Assembly (NCBI GenBank): GCA_036521075.1
Contig: DATDIL010000031.1
Coordinates: forward strand, 23,221 to 87,220
Length of the DNA stretch: 64,000 bases
Origin: DAIDKA01 sp036521075
GTDB taxonomy: Bacteria; Pseudomonadota; Gammaproteobacteria; Steroidobacterales; Steroidobacteraceae
Direction of reading: 5' to 3'
Both the position numbers and the translations under genes were made by a program. The notes beneath the pieces were generated by a model. The model was given only the letters and a program-made list of their open reading frames with translations, had not been told where the DNA came from and made no database searches. Below, piece by piece: positions 34,545 to 41,856 of the stretch. Each line of letters begins with the position of its first letter. Within the stretch, counting starts at the first letter, position 1.

Positions 34545-35792
34545 ATGCAAACCCCTTCCAAGTCCAAAGCTGCCCTGCGGCACGTGCTGTTCGTTGACGA
34601 TGAACCCCAGGTCCTGGAAGGTCTGCGACTGCGCCTGCAGCCACTCACGGCCAAGTGGCATATGACCTTCGTGGACAGCGGCGCCGATGCATTGTCCCGG
34701 TTCGAACAGACACCGCATGATGTGATCGTCAGTGATATCAGCATGCCGGGCATGGATGGGGCGCAGCTGCTGCACGCCATCAGTGAGCGCTGGCCGGCTA
34801 CCATTCGCATCGCACTGTCGAGCATGTCCGATGTCGAGCAGAAACTGCGCCTGCTGCCACTGGCGCATCAATACCTGAGCAAGCCGTGTCGCCCGGAGCA
34901 GCTCGAAGCCGCCGTGGCGCGCAGCCTGCAGCTGCGTGACGAGCTGACGCATCCGAGCGTTCTGGCAATCATCGGGCGCATCCGCCAGTTGCCGGCCCAA
35001 CCGCGGGTGTTCTCGCGGCTGCAGGTCGTGATGGCCAAACCGGATGCCACGGCGCGCGATGTCGCACGCGTCATCGCCACTGACACGGCGATCACCGCCA
35101 AAGTGCTGCAAATCGCCAATTCCGCGTTCTTCCGTCGCGCCCGCCGCATCAGCAACATCGAGCAGGCGGTTTTGTACCTGGGCTTCCGGATGGTACGCAA
35201 CCTGGTGATGTGCGCCGAAGTGTTTGCGCGTTGGCCGGGGCGCATGCGCCACGCGGCGGTCGACCTCGAGGACCTGCAGGTACATGCGCAGCGCACGGCC
35301 GCGGTCGCGCAGGCGATCACGGCGGGCACACAGCACGCCGATGACACGGTGCTGGCCGCGCTGCTGCACGATATCGGCTACTGGATCCTGATCCAGGAGT
35401 CTCCACGTGAGCTGGAGCAGGCCATTGAACTCGCACTCGCGGCCGCAATCCCCCTGCCGCAGGCTGAGTACGAGATCCTGGGCGCATCCCATGCCGAGAT
35501 CGGCGCCTACCTGCTGGCGATCTGGGGGCTGCCGTATGCGGTAGTGGAAGCGGTTGCGCACCATCACCGTCCCACGCGCGTGAAGTCGACCGGACTGGAT
35601 TCACTGGCAGCGCTCGCCGTCGCAATGGCATTGACCGGGGGCGATGATTCCGACGGCTGTGCGCGCAATCTGCAGCCTAGCCCGCTCGTCGGCCCTCAAT
35701 ACCTGGAAGCGCTAGGCAGCGACTTGACCTGGGCCGATGCCACAAGCCGCGCGGCGCGCTGCCTGGAACGTATTGCCCAGGAATCGAATTGA
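34545..35792 (+). CDS. response regulator with HDOD output domain
   Basis: 415 residues, soluble. REC domain 1-130 has phospho-acceptor Asp64 (VIVSDISMPGMDG) and a Lys-Pro pair in YLSKPC. The HDOD domain (about 140-360) has the HDIGYWIL motif and ends with VAHHHRP. HDOD proteins relay signals to motility, biofilm or cyclic-nucleotide pathways without a metal-dependent phosphohydrolase. The cognate kinase could be one of the kinases downstream. The gene is divergent from the efflux operon across 229 bp. Confidence 0.92.
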   Translation: MQTPSKSKAALRHVLFVDDEPQVLEGLRLRLQPLTAKWHMTFVDSGADALSRFEQTPHDVIVSDISMPGMDGAQLLHAISERWPATIRIALSSMSDVEQKLRLLPLAHQYLSKPCRPEQLEAAVARSLQLRDELTHPSVLAIIGRIRQLPAQPRVFSRLQVVMAKPDATARDVARVIATDTAITAKVLQIANSAFFRRARRISNIEQAVLYLGFRMVRNLVMCAEVFARWPGRMRHAAVDLEDLQVHAQRTAAVAQAITAGTQHADDTVLAALLHDIGYWILIQESPRELEQAIELALAAAIPLPQAEYEILGASHAEIGAYLLAIWGLPYAVVEAVAHHHRPTRVKSTGLDSLAALAVAMALTGGDDSDGCARNLQPSPLVGPQYLEALGSDLTWADATSRAARCLERIAQESN

Positions 35793-35851
35793 GGCCTTTC
35801 CTTTCGGCAACCCTTCGAAGTTTGGGGCGCGCGACTTTCGCTGAATTTGCG

Positions 35852-35857
35852 CATAAT
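35852..35857 (+). promoter_or_regulatory. possible -10 element for the OmpR-type regulator
   Basis: CATAAT (5/6 of TATAAT) lies 9 bp before the ATG at 35867, and the bases between (CAGCCCCCT) give no Shine-Dalgarno. A transcript from here would be almost leaderless. No matching -35 is seen, and the gene may instead be read through from the HDOD gene. Confidence 0.3.
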
Positions 35858-35866
35858 CAGCCCCCT

Positions 35867-36553
35867 ATGCGTACCTATATCGTTGAAGATGATGCGGAGC
35901 TGCGCGGCGCGCTGGTGAACCTGCTGCACCAGAAGGGCTATCACGTCGAGCACAGCGGCCGCGGCCGCGAGGCACAGGAGGTGCTGCTGCTCAATGACTT
36001 CGATCTGGCCATTGTGGATATCGGCCTGCCGGACATAGATGGCCTGTCCCTGATTCGCACCCTGCGGCGTCATCAACGTGGCCTGCCCATTCTCATCCTC
36101 ACGGCCCTGGATGCCGTCGACAACCGGGTGATGGGGCTGGACGCCGGGGCGGACGATTACCTGGTCAAGCCCTTCGTCATGGCGGAGCTTGAAGCGCGCG
36201 CACGCGCCCTGATTCGCCGCCATCGTGCCGATCGTGCCCAGTGCATCAAGATTGGCCCGCTGGAATTGACCATGGGCCAGCCGCGCATTCTGCTCAATGG
36301 CACCCCGGTCGATCTGACGGCCCGTGAGTTCACGCTGCTGGAACTGCTCGCGCAGCGCGCCGGCCGGGTCGTCAAGAAGGATCAGATCGCCAGCAGCCTG
36401 GCGCCATCCGGGGAAGCACTGTCCGACACCGCCATCGAGGTGGCCATTCACCGACTGCGGCGTCGCCTCGAGCCCTTCGATCTGAAGGTCCAGACCATCC
36501 GCGGCTTCGGATACCTGCTGGAGGCCAAGGCCGATCAGGAAACCGATGCCTGA
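35867..36553 (+). CDS. OmpR family response regulator (QseB/TctD-like)
   Basis: 228 residues. REC with acidic pocket VEDD and Asp51 (AIVDIGLPDIDG), then Lys in YLVKPF. A winged-helix DNA-binding domain follows (about 125-220: LTAREFTLLELLAQRAG, VEVAIHRLRRRLE-like helix and RGFGYLL). No ribosome site precedes ATG 35867; the upstream GTG frame reads non-family sequence. It overlaps the sensor kinase gene by 8 bp, so the two form a two-component pair. Confidence 0.94.
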   Translation: MRTYIVEDDAELRGALVNLLHQKGYHVEHSGRGREAQEVLLLNDFDLAIVDIGLPDIDGLSLIRTLRRHQRGLPILILTALDAVDNRVMGLDAGADDYLVKPFVMAELEARARALIRRHRADRAQCIKIGPLELTMGQPRILLNGTPVDLTAREFTLLELLAQRAGRVVKKDQIASSLAPSGEALSDTAIEVAIHRLRRRLEPFDLKVQTIRGFGYLLEAKADQETDA

Positions 36554-37916
36554 ACGTTCGCTGCGATCCGGTCTGACGCTACGCGTTCTGGCCGTTGCGC
36601 TGCTGCTGCTCATTCTGGATGGCATCTCCTGTTATGCACTGGCGGCACATTTCGCGAATCTGGCCTATGACCGCTGGTTGATCGATGACGCGGGCTCATT
36701 GACGCAGGCATTGCGCGTCGAGGACGGCAAGGTCAATGTCCTGCTGCCGAGCGAGGCGGTCGCGATCTTCAAGTTCGACAACTACGACCAGACTTTCTAT
36801 CGCATCAGCACGGCGCAGGGCCGCACCCTGGCCAATGACGGTAATCTTCCGGATCTGCCGCCCGCCCACGACGGTAAACCGCGTCTGACGTCCATGACGA
36901 TTGCGGGCGTGCCGCTACGCGTGGTCGCTATCGAAGCGAAGGTTGAAGGCACCGGCGAGGCAGTACGCCTGGTGGTCGGGGAGACCGTCAACAAGCGCGC
37001 GACGCTGCTGTCGGAGATCCTGCTCGAAATGGCGCTGCCGCAGCTGGGATTGCTGCTGGGCGCGCTGCTGTTCGTCCGCTTCGCCGTGGATCGGGGCTTA
37101 AGACCGCTGACCGTGGTTACCGCTGCAATTGAGAAGCGCGGCCAGGAGTTGCTGACGCCGGTGTCCGAAGCGGGGCTGCCGTTGGAAGCACGGATCCTTG
37201 TTACGCGCATCAATGAATTGCTGGGCAGGCTCGAGCAGACGATCACGGCCCAGCGACGCTTCGTGTCCGATGCCGCACACCAGCTGCGCACCCCGCTCGC
37301 TGCCGTGTCACTGCAGGCCGAAACGGCGCAACGCAGTCTCGATGCCGAGTCGCGCAATCTGGCACTGCGCGGACTGCAGACCTCGGTCGGTCGCGCGGGC
37401 CGCATCACACAGCAGTTGCTCGCCCTCGCCCGCTCCGGACCCGAAGCCGCGGCAGCCCGCACCCTCGCGCTACTGGACCTGGCCGCGCTGGCTCGAGCGG
37501 CTGGTGAAACCTGGATTGGCCCGGCGCTTGCCCGACACATGGATTTTGGCTTTGTCGCACCCGACCACGCGGTGATGGTGCTGGGACACGCGGGTCTGCT
37601 CGAAGAGCTCATCAATAACCTCATCGACAACGCCCTGCGCTACTGCCCCGAAGGCTCGAGCGTGACATTAACCGTATCCGCCACCCGCTCGCCGGAACTG
37701 GCCTTGAGCGACGATGGACCGGGCATCCCGGAGTCCGAGCGCGAGCGGGTCTTCGAACGCTTTCATCGCGGCGCCAGCGCCGAGACGGAAGGCTGCGGCC
37801 TGGGACTCGCCATAGTGCGCGAAATTGCCACGGTCCACGGGGCCACCGTACACGCCGAGGCCGGTCGTGAGAATCGCGGCACCCGAATTGTCGTGAAGTT
37901 CCCGCGCCCGGCCTGA
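36546..37916 (+). CDS. sensor histidine kinase (QseC/TctE-like)
   Basis: 456 residues. Two membrane helices (about 11-33 and 160-180) enclose a periplasmic 2CSK-N-type sensor domain. The H-box RRFVSDAAHQLRTPLAA has His245, then N-box NNLIDNALRYCPEG and G-box DDGPGIP, GCGLGLAIV. It would phosphorylate the overlapping OmpR-type regulator. The signal is unknown. The closest named groups (QseC, TctE) sense hormones, metals or tricarboxylates, but nothing in the neighbourhood fixes the ligand. Confidence 0.94.
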   Translation: MPERSLRSGLTLRVLAVALLLLILDGISCYALAAHFANLAYDRWLIDDAGSLTQALRVEDGKVNVLLPSEAVAIFKFDNYDQTFYRISTAQGRTLANDGNLPDLPPAHDGKPRLTSMTIAGVPLRVVAIEAKVEGTGEAVRLVVGETVNKRATLLSEILLEMALPQLGLLLGALLFVRFAVDRGLRPLTVVTAAIEKRGQELLTPVSEAGLPLEARILVTRINELLGRLEQTITAQRRFVSDAAHQLRTPLAAVSLQAETAQRSLDAESRNLALRGLQTSVGRAGRITQQLLALARSGPEAAAARTLALLDLAALARAAGETWIGPALARHMDFGFVAPDHAVMVLGHAGLLEELINNLIDNALRYCPEGSSVTLTVSATRSPELALSDDGPGIPESERERVFERFHRGASAETEGCGLGLAIVREIATVHGATVHAEAGRENRGTRIVVKFPRPA

Positions 37917-37970
37917 TTCTTGCTGCGCCTTATCGGTGGGCCGACGGTTGCCCGGCGCTTAGGAGCACGC

Positions 37971-39215
37971 ATGACACAGGAATCCCTCACCTCCCGGGCC
38001 AAGCTGCAGGCGCGCCTGGAGGTGGTCACTGCCGAGCGTGACCGGCTTTCCAAGCTGCTGCGGGAGCGCGAGAGTGAGAATGACCGAAAGAACTTCTTCG
38101 CCACTCTGGCCCATGAAATGCGCAATCCGCTCGCCACCATGCGCAGTGCCGTCCATATCCTGCGCATCGCCGGGAATGACCAGGCGCTCACGCGGGCCGC
38201 GCGCGGCATGATCGAACGGCAGGTCAATCAGCTGGCGCGTCTGATCGAGGATCTGACCGATGTGGCGCATGTTGCGCAGGGGCATCTGGAATTACGGCGC
38301 GAGCGGGTCATGTTGGAGTCGCTGCTGCAGCGGGCCATTGAGGCCAACGGTGCCGTCCTGGAGAGCCGCCAGCAGCACTTGCGCGTGGACCTGCCCGCGG
38401 TGCCCGTATGGCTGTACGTGGACAGCCGGCGCATCGTGCAGGTGTTCGCGGGCATCCTGAACAACAGTTCCAAGTTCAGTCATGTCGGGGCCGAGATCCG
38501 CGTTACCGCCACCGAGGACGAGGAGGAAAAGTGTCTGGTAATCAGCATTTCCGATGATGGCGCCGGCATCTCCGACGAAGTTCTGCCGCAAGTGTTCGAT
38601 CGGTTCACGCGCAATGGCAGCGGCACTCGCGACGCGCACGTGGGCTTGGGTATCGGCATGACCCTCGCCAAACGCCTGGTCGAGCTGCATGGCGGCCAGA
38701 TTGCCGTCCATAGCGATGGGCCCGGCGAAGGCAGCACTTTCGTCGTACAGCTGAATCTGGCCCATGTGCAGGCGGTACGGGCCGCGCCGACGGCGACCGA
38801 ATCGGTTGTCAACGACGCGGCGCGCAGCAGTGCGCGGGTGCTGATCGTGGATGATAACCGCGACGCCGCTCAGAGCCTGGCGCTCATGCTCGATCTGGAG
38901 GGCCACGAGGTGCGCACTGCCGCGGATGGGCTGGAAGCCTTGGAAGTCGCAGAGGTTTTCCGCCCGAAAGTCGTGCTGCTGGACATCGGCATGCCCGGAA
39001 TCGACGGCTACGAGACCGCGCGTCGCCTGCGCGCCCGACCCTGGGCGAAGTCGGCACTCCTGTGCGCCCAGACGGGCTGGGGACAGGAGGACGACAAGCG
39101 CAAGGCACGCAGTGCCGGATTCGATCGCCACCTTGTCAAGCCCATTGACCCGGAGGAACTCAATCGCATCCTCGCCGAGGTGTGCGACGAAGGAAGGTCA
39201 GGCCTGAGTGCCTGA
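37971..39215 (+). CDS. soluble hybrid histidine kinase (HisKA-HATPase-REC)
   Basis: 414 residues without membrane segments or PAS. A short coiled coil (about 10-38) leads to H-box FFATLAHEMRNPLATMRSA (His48). The N-box FAGILNNSSKFSH and G-boxes ISDDGAGIS and GLGIGMTLAKRLVELHGG follow. Last is a REC domain with VDDN and Asp in VVLLDIGMPGIDGYE. ATG 37971 follows TTAGGAG. It may phosphorylate the HDOD protein or feed a phosphorelay; the target is unknown. Confidence 0.92.
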   Translation: MTQESLTSRAKLQARLEVVTAERDRLSKLLRERESENDRKNFFATLAHEMRNPLATMRSAVHILRIAGNDQALTRAARGMIERQVNQLARLIEDLTDVAHVAQGHLELRRERVMLESLLQRAIEANGAVLESRQQHLRVDLPAVPVWLYVDSRRIVQVFAGILNNSSKFSHVGAEIRVTATEDEEEKCLVISISDDGAGISDEVLPQVFDRFTRNGSGTRDAHVGLGIGMTLAKRLVELHGGQIAVHSDGPGEGSTFVVQLNLAHVQAVRAAPTATESVVNDAARSSARVLIVDDNRDAAQSLALMLDLEGHEVRTAADGLEALEVAEVFRPKVVLLDIGMPGIDGYETARRLRARPWAKSALLCAQTGWGQEDDKRKARSAGFDRHLVKPIDPEELNRILAEVCDEGRSGLSA

Positions 39216-39243
39216 CCACGCTTCAGTGCAAGTTCTTCCGGGC

Positions 39244-39266
39244 GGCGCGTAAACTTTGCACGCGCC
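39244..39266. terminator. hairpin between the hybrid kinase and KGG genes
   Basis: GGCGCGT (39244-39250) pairs with ACGCGCC (39260-39266) over a 9-base loop, in the 71-bp space where two genes converge. There is no U-run, so it may be only a weak bidirectional terminator. Confidence 0.35.
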
Positions 39267-39286
39267 TTCGCTCAATTCCTTGGGTC

Positions 39287-39655
39287 CTATTTGTCGCTGA
39301 CCTCATGAATCGGCAATGCGCCGTGACTGGCCTGGCCGCCCTTGCGACCGGCCTGTGCCGCCAGTCCCGGATTCTGGGAGAAGCTGCGCTTCTCATCCGG
39401 CACGCTCTGGCCGCCCTTGCGACCCGCCTGAGCGGCGAGCTCCCGATTCTGGGAGAAGCTGCGCTTCTCGCCCGGTACGCTCTGACCGCCTTTGCGGCCT
39501 GCCTGCGCCGCAAGATCACGATTCTGCGAGAAGCTGCGTTTCGAATCGGGGACCGCCTTGCCGCCCATGCTGGCGATCTGCCGTTGACGTTCCTGGTTCA
39601 TTGAAGCGAACCCACGATTGGAAGTTCGACCTTCCATACCTCTTGTCTGTGCCAT
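39287..39655 (-). CDS. KGG-repeat stress-induced protein
   Basis: 122 residues, very hydrophilic. After SNRGFASMNQERQRQIASMGG come three near-identical repeats of 25 residues (39-63, 64-88, 89-108), each with SFSQN..LAAQAGRKGGQ. This matches KGG/GsiB/YciG general-stress proteins, which are disordered and accumulate in starvation, salt or heat. YciG-like proteins carry two or three such motifs. ATG 39655 follows AAGGAG. It is convergent with the hybrid kinase. Confidence 0.9.
   Translation of the reverse strand: MAQTRGMEGRTSNRGFASMNQERQRQIASMGGKAVPDSKRSFSQNRDLAAQAGRKGGQSVPGEKRSFSQNRELAAQAGRKGGQSVPDEKRSFSQNPGLAAQAGRKGGQASHGALPIHEVSDK
39332..39541 (-). repeat. three 75-bp tandem repeats inside the KGG gene
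   Basis: ATTCTGGGAGAAGCTGCG-type sequence recurs at 39371, 39446 and (with one change) 39521, exactly 75 bases apart. The units encode the 25-residue KGG repeats. The third copy is shorter and has diverged (Pro-Gly for Arg-Asp/Glu). The near-identity at DNA level suggests recent duplication or gene conversion. Confidence 0.9.
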
Positions 39656-39754
39656 CTCCGGATCTCCTTTCTCGTAATGAGGAAGTACCAAGCCAGAACT
39701 GAAGCAAGACGCATGCCGCGCTGCCAGAAAAACCAAATTACTCGCCAACACCTA

Positions 39755-39816
39755 ACACTTTGAAAAAAGTGTACAAATGTCCTACAACGACGCGCAAATG
39801 TCCTACAGACGACGCG
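39755..39816. repeat. duplicated 21/22-bp element and hairpin upstream of the KGG gene
   Basis: CAAATGTCCTACAACGACGC (39774-39793) is repeated next to itself as CAAATGTCCTACAGACGACG (39795-39814), with one base inserted. Just to the left, ACACTTT-GAAA-AAAGTGT (39755-39772) forms a 7-bp hairpin. All lie in the 175-bp gap between the KGG gene start and the ccmI stop. They could be control sites for the KGG gene or remnants of insertion-sequence ends. Confidence 0.5.
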
Positions 39817-39830
39817 GCTGCAAACTGCGT

Positions 39831-40859
39831 TCAGGGCGTCAGTCGATCGATGACAACATTGACGGCGCCCGTCCGGCCAACATGATACGCCACTGAACCA
39901 AACGGGTCCCCGGTACGTGCCAGCGGGCCTCCGGACCCGGAGATGCGCGCGACGATTTCGACGTCCTGCCCGACCTGCATGCCATGGCCCGCCAGCATGG
40001 CATCCGCCGAGGACAGTTCCACGGTTTGCGGGAAGTGCGCAGGCAGGCGTTTGACCGCCAGCGGCGGACCCGCGGCCCGGGGGTCACGCACGAAGACGAA
40101 TAAGGGCGCATCGCTCTTGCCACCAGACTTAAGCGTAGGCGCAACAGTAATGTGGATGCGCACTCGGGCCGCCGCCGCGCCGGCTATGGGGGCAGCCGCG
40201 GCCGCGGCGGGGGGCGCGGCGCCAAGTGCCTGATCAATCGCCTTGATCTGCTGCTCAATGATGGGCCGTACATTGTCCGGTGGATTCTGCGCCAGCAAGG
40301 TGGTGAACCGTTCACGTGCCAGCGGCAGCTGCTTGCGCTGGATGGCAGATGCCGCACCGTAGAACAGCGCCTTCGGGGAGTGCGGATCCAGCCTCAGCGC
40401 CTTGTCCACCAGATCACCGGCCCGTCCGGCCAGCTGCGAATCATCCTCGGTGACCAGCGCCTCGGCCAAACCCAGCAATGCGTCGACGTTTTGGCCTTTG
40501 GCCAGCTGATTCGCGTGCTCATAGGCGCGCACGGCCAATGGTGTCTCCTCCAGCACGCTGTAGGAGCGACCCAGCAGCAGCCACCCGTTCAGGTCTTTCG
40601 GGTCCTTGGCGAGGCGTCGCGCCAGCGTGGCCACCATCGTTTGCGGTGAGCCATCGGCCGTCGCCGTCTTCGCGCTGGACCAGTTCCAGTTGCTGAAAGT
40701 CGCGTAAAGACCTGAGGCGCCTGCGGCCAATACGATCAAGACGGCCAGTGCCATCAGCGGGGACCGTGGCGTTGGCGGACGCCGCGACAGCAGCGGGACG
40801 GCCAGCAGCGCGGCAATCGCCAGCACCATCGCGGCAGCGATGACGATAAAGGTAATCAT
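39831..40859 (-). CDS. ccmI: cytochrome c maturation protein CcmI
   Basis: 342 residues. Two N-terminal membrane helices (about 4-24 and 35-55) flank a short cytosolic loop; a periplasmic TPR region follows (LNGWLLLGRSYSVLEETPLA and repeats to about 215). A C-terminal beta domain includes GPPLAVKRL and GDPFGSVAYHVG. CcmI holds apocytochrome c for the CcmF/H haem ligation complex. The ATG overlaps the ccmH TGA by 4 bp. It is the last gene of the ccm operon. Confidence 0.92.
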   Translation of the reverse strand: MITFIVIAAAMVLAIAALLAVPLLSRRPPTPRSPLMALAVLIVLAAGASGLYATFSNWNWSSAKTATADGSPQTMVATLARRLAKDPKDLNGWLLLGRSYSVLEETPLAVRAYEHANQLAKGQNVDALLGLAEALVTEDDSQLAGRAGDLVDKALRLDPHSPKALFYGAASAIQRKQLPLARERFTTLLAQNPPDNVRPIIEQQIKAIDQALGAAPPAAAAAAPIAGAAAARVRIHITVAPTLKSGGKSDAPLFVFVRDPRAAGPPLAVKRLPAHFPQTVELSSADAMLAGHGMQVGQDVEIVARISGSGGPLARTGDPFGSVAYHVGRTGAVNVVIDRLTP

Positions 40860-41287
40860 GAATGCGAAATGTCCACATCATCATCGTTGTCCACCATCGC
40901 CACGCGCTGCCGTATCACACGCACGGCGATGACCACACCGACAATGAGAAGAAACAATGGCAGGCCCCACAGCCAGGCATTGCGCCACGAGAATTCGGGC
41001 CGGAACAGGATGAACTCACTGTAGCGCGAGACCAGGTAGCCCTTGATCTCAACGTCGGACTTGCCGGCGCTCAACATCTCGCGAATTTCCCGGCGCACGT
41101 CCGCGGCAATCGTGGCATCGGAGTCCGCCAATGAATTGTTTTCGCACTGCACGCAGCGCAGCTCGTGAATCAGCACCTCGTAGCGCGCCTGCAGTACCGG
41201 GTCGGACATGCGGGCCGGATCCACGGCCCAGGTGCGGACTGCAAACAAGCACGCCAGCAGCGCGATACCCAGCAGGAGCGACCTCAC
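40856..41287 (-). CDS. ccmH: cytochrome c maturation protein CcmH
   Basis: 143 residues. A signal peptide ends near 22; the active-site motif is LRCVQCENNSLADS (Cys45, Cys48). A helix (about 103-123) and a short cytosolic tail follow. CcmH reduces the disulfide of apocytochrome CxxCH motifs together with CcmG. This is the short form, separate from CcmI, unlike the fused E. coli CcmH. GTG 41287 overlaps the ccmG TGA (GTGA), which decides the start. Confidence 0.94.
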   Translation of the reverse strand: MRSLLLGIALLACLFAVRTWAVDPARMSDPVLQARYEVLIHELRCVQCENNSLADSDATIAADVRREIREMLSAGKSDVEIKGYLVSRYSEFILFRPEFSWRNAWLWGLPLFLLIVGVVIAVRVIRQRVAMVDNDDDVDISHS

Positions 41288-41856
41288 GAACCACCCGCGT
41301 TCGCGACCGGCGCGCTGGATTGCGGCGGCAGGCGCGCCAGGAACTCTTTGCGCCATATCTGCGGAGTGATGACTCCGGGCTCCTTGTAGACAATCACGCC
41401 TTGCGGATTCACCAACAGGGACTCCGGTGCCTGCGCGATCCCCAGATCGATGGCAGTGCGCCCATCACGATCGGTGACCACCTGGCTGTAGGGATTACCC
41501 TGCCGCGCCAGCATCTCCAGGGCAGCCGCGTTCTCATCCGGGTTATCCGCAACCCAGTCGACGCCAATGATCTGCACGCGCCCTTCACGTTGCGCCGCAA
41601 GCAGCGTGGGATGTTCGACCCGACACGAATAACACCACGCTCCCCAATAATTAAGCACATACCACTGCCCCTTCAGGTCGCGCGAACCCAGGCTCCTCGC
41701 AGGATCCGTGAGCACGGGCAGCTCCCAGTCGGGAATCTGGTGGCCGACCAGGGGGGACTTCAGTACGCCGACTTCGTGCGAATGATTGATGCCCACGGCG
41801 AGCACCACCACCAGTGCCGCAAACACCCCCAACGGAACCAGGAAGCGCGGCTTCAA
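41284..41856 (-). CDS. ccmG: periplasmic thiol:disulfide oxidoreductase CcmG/DsbE
   Basis: 190 residues. One N-terminal membrane anchor (about 4-24) leads to a thioredoxin domain with WGAWCYSCRVEHP (Cys75, Cys78) and a GIAQAPESLLVNPQG loop. CcmG keeps apocytochrome thiols reduced; its electrons come from a DsbD/CcdA-type carrier, possibly the DipZ protein encoded elsewhere in this window. TTG 41856, with GGAGAGG upstream, overlaps the ccmF TGA (TTGA). The length matches E. coli CcmG (185). Confidence 0.93.
   Translation of the reverse strand: MKPRFLVPLGVFAALVVVLAVGINHSHEVGVLKSPLVGHQIPDWELPVLTDPARSLGSRDLKGQWYVLNYWGAWCYSCRVEHPTLLAAQREGRVQIIGVDWVADNPDENAAALEMLARQGNPYSQVVTDRDGRTAIDLGIAQAPESLLVNPQGVIVYKEPGVITPQIWRKEFLARLPPQSSAPVANAGGS

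Noticed and set aside
39332..39541. Evenly spaced 75-bp repeats as a possible CRISPR or minisatellite
   Set aside because: The repeats are contiguous with no unique spacers, and they encode in-frame KGG motifs, so they are coding repeats.
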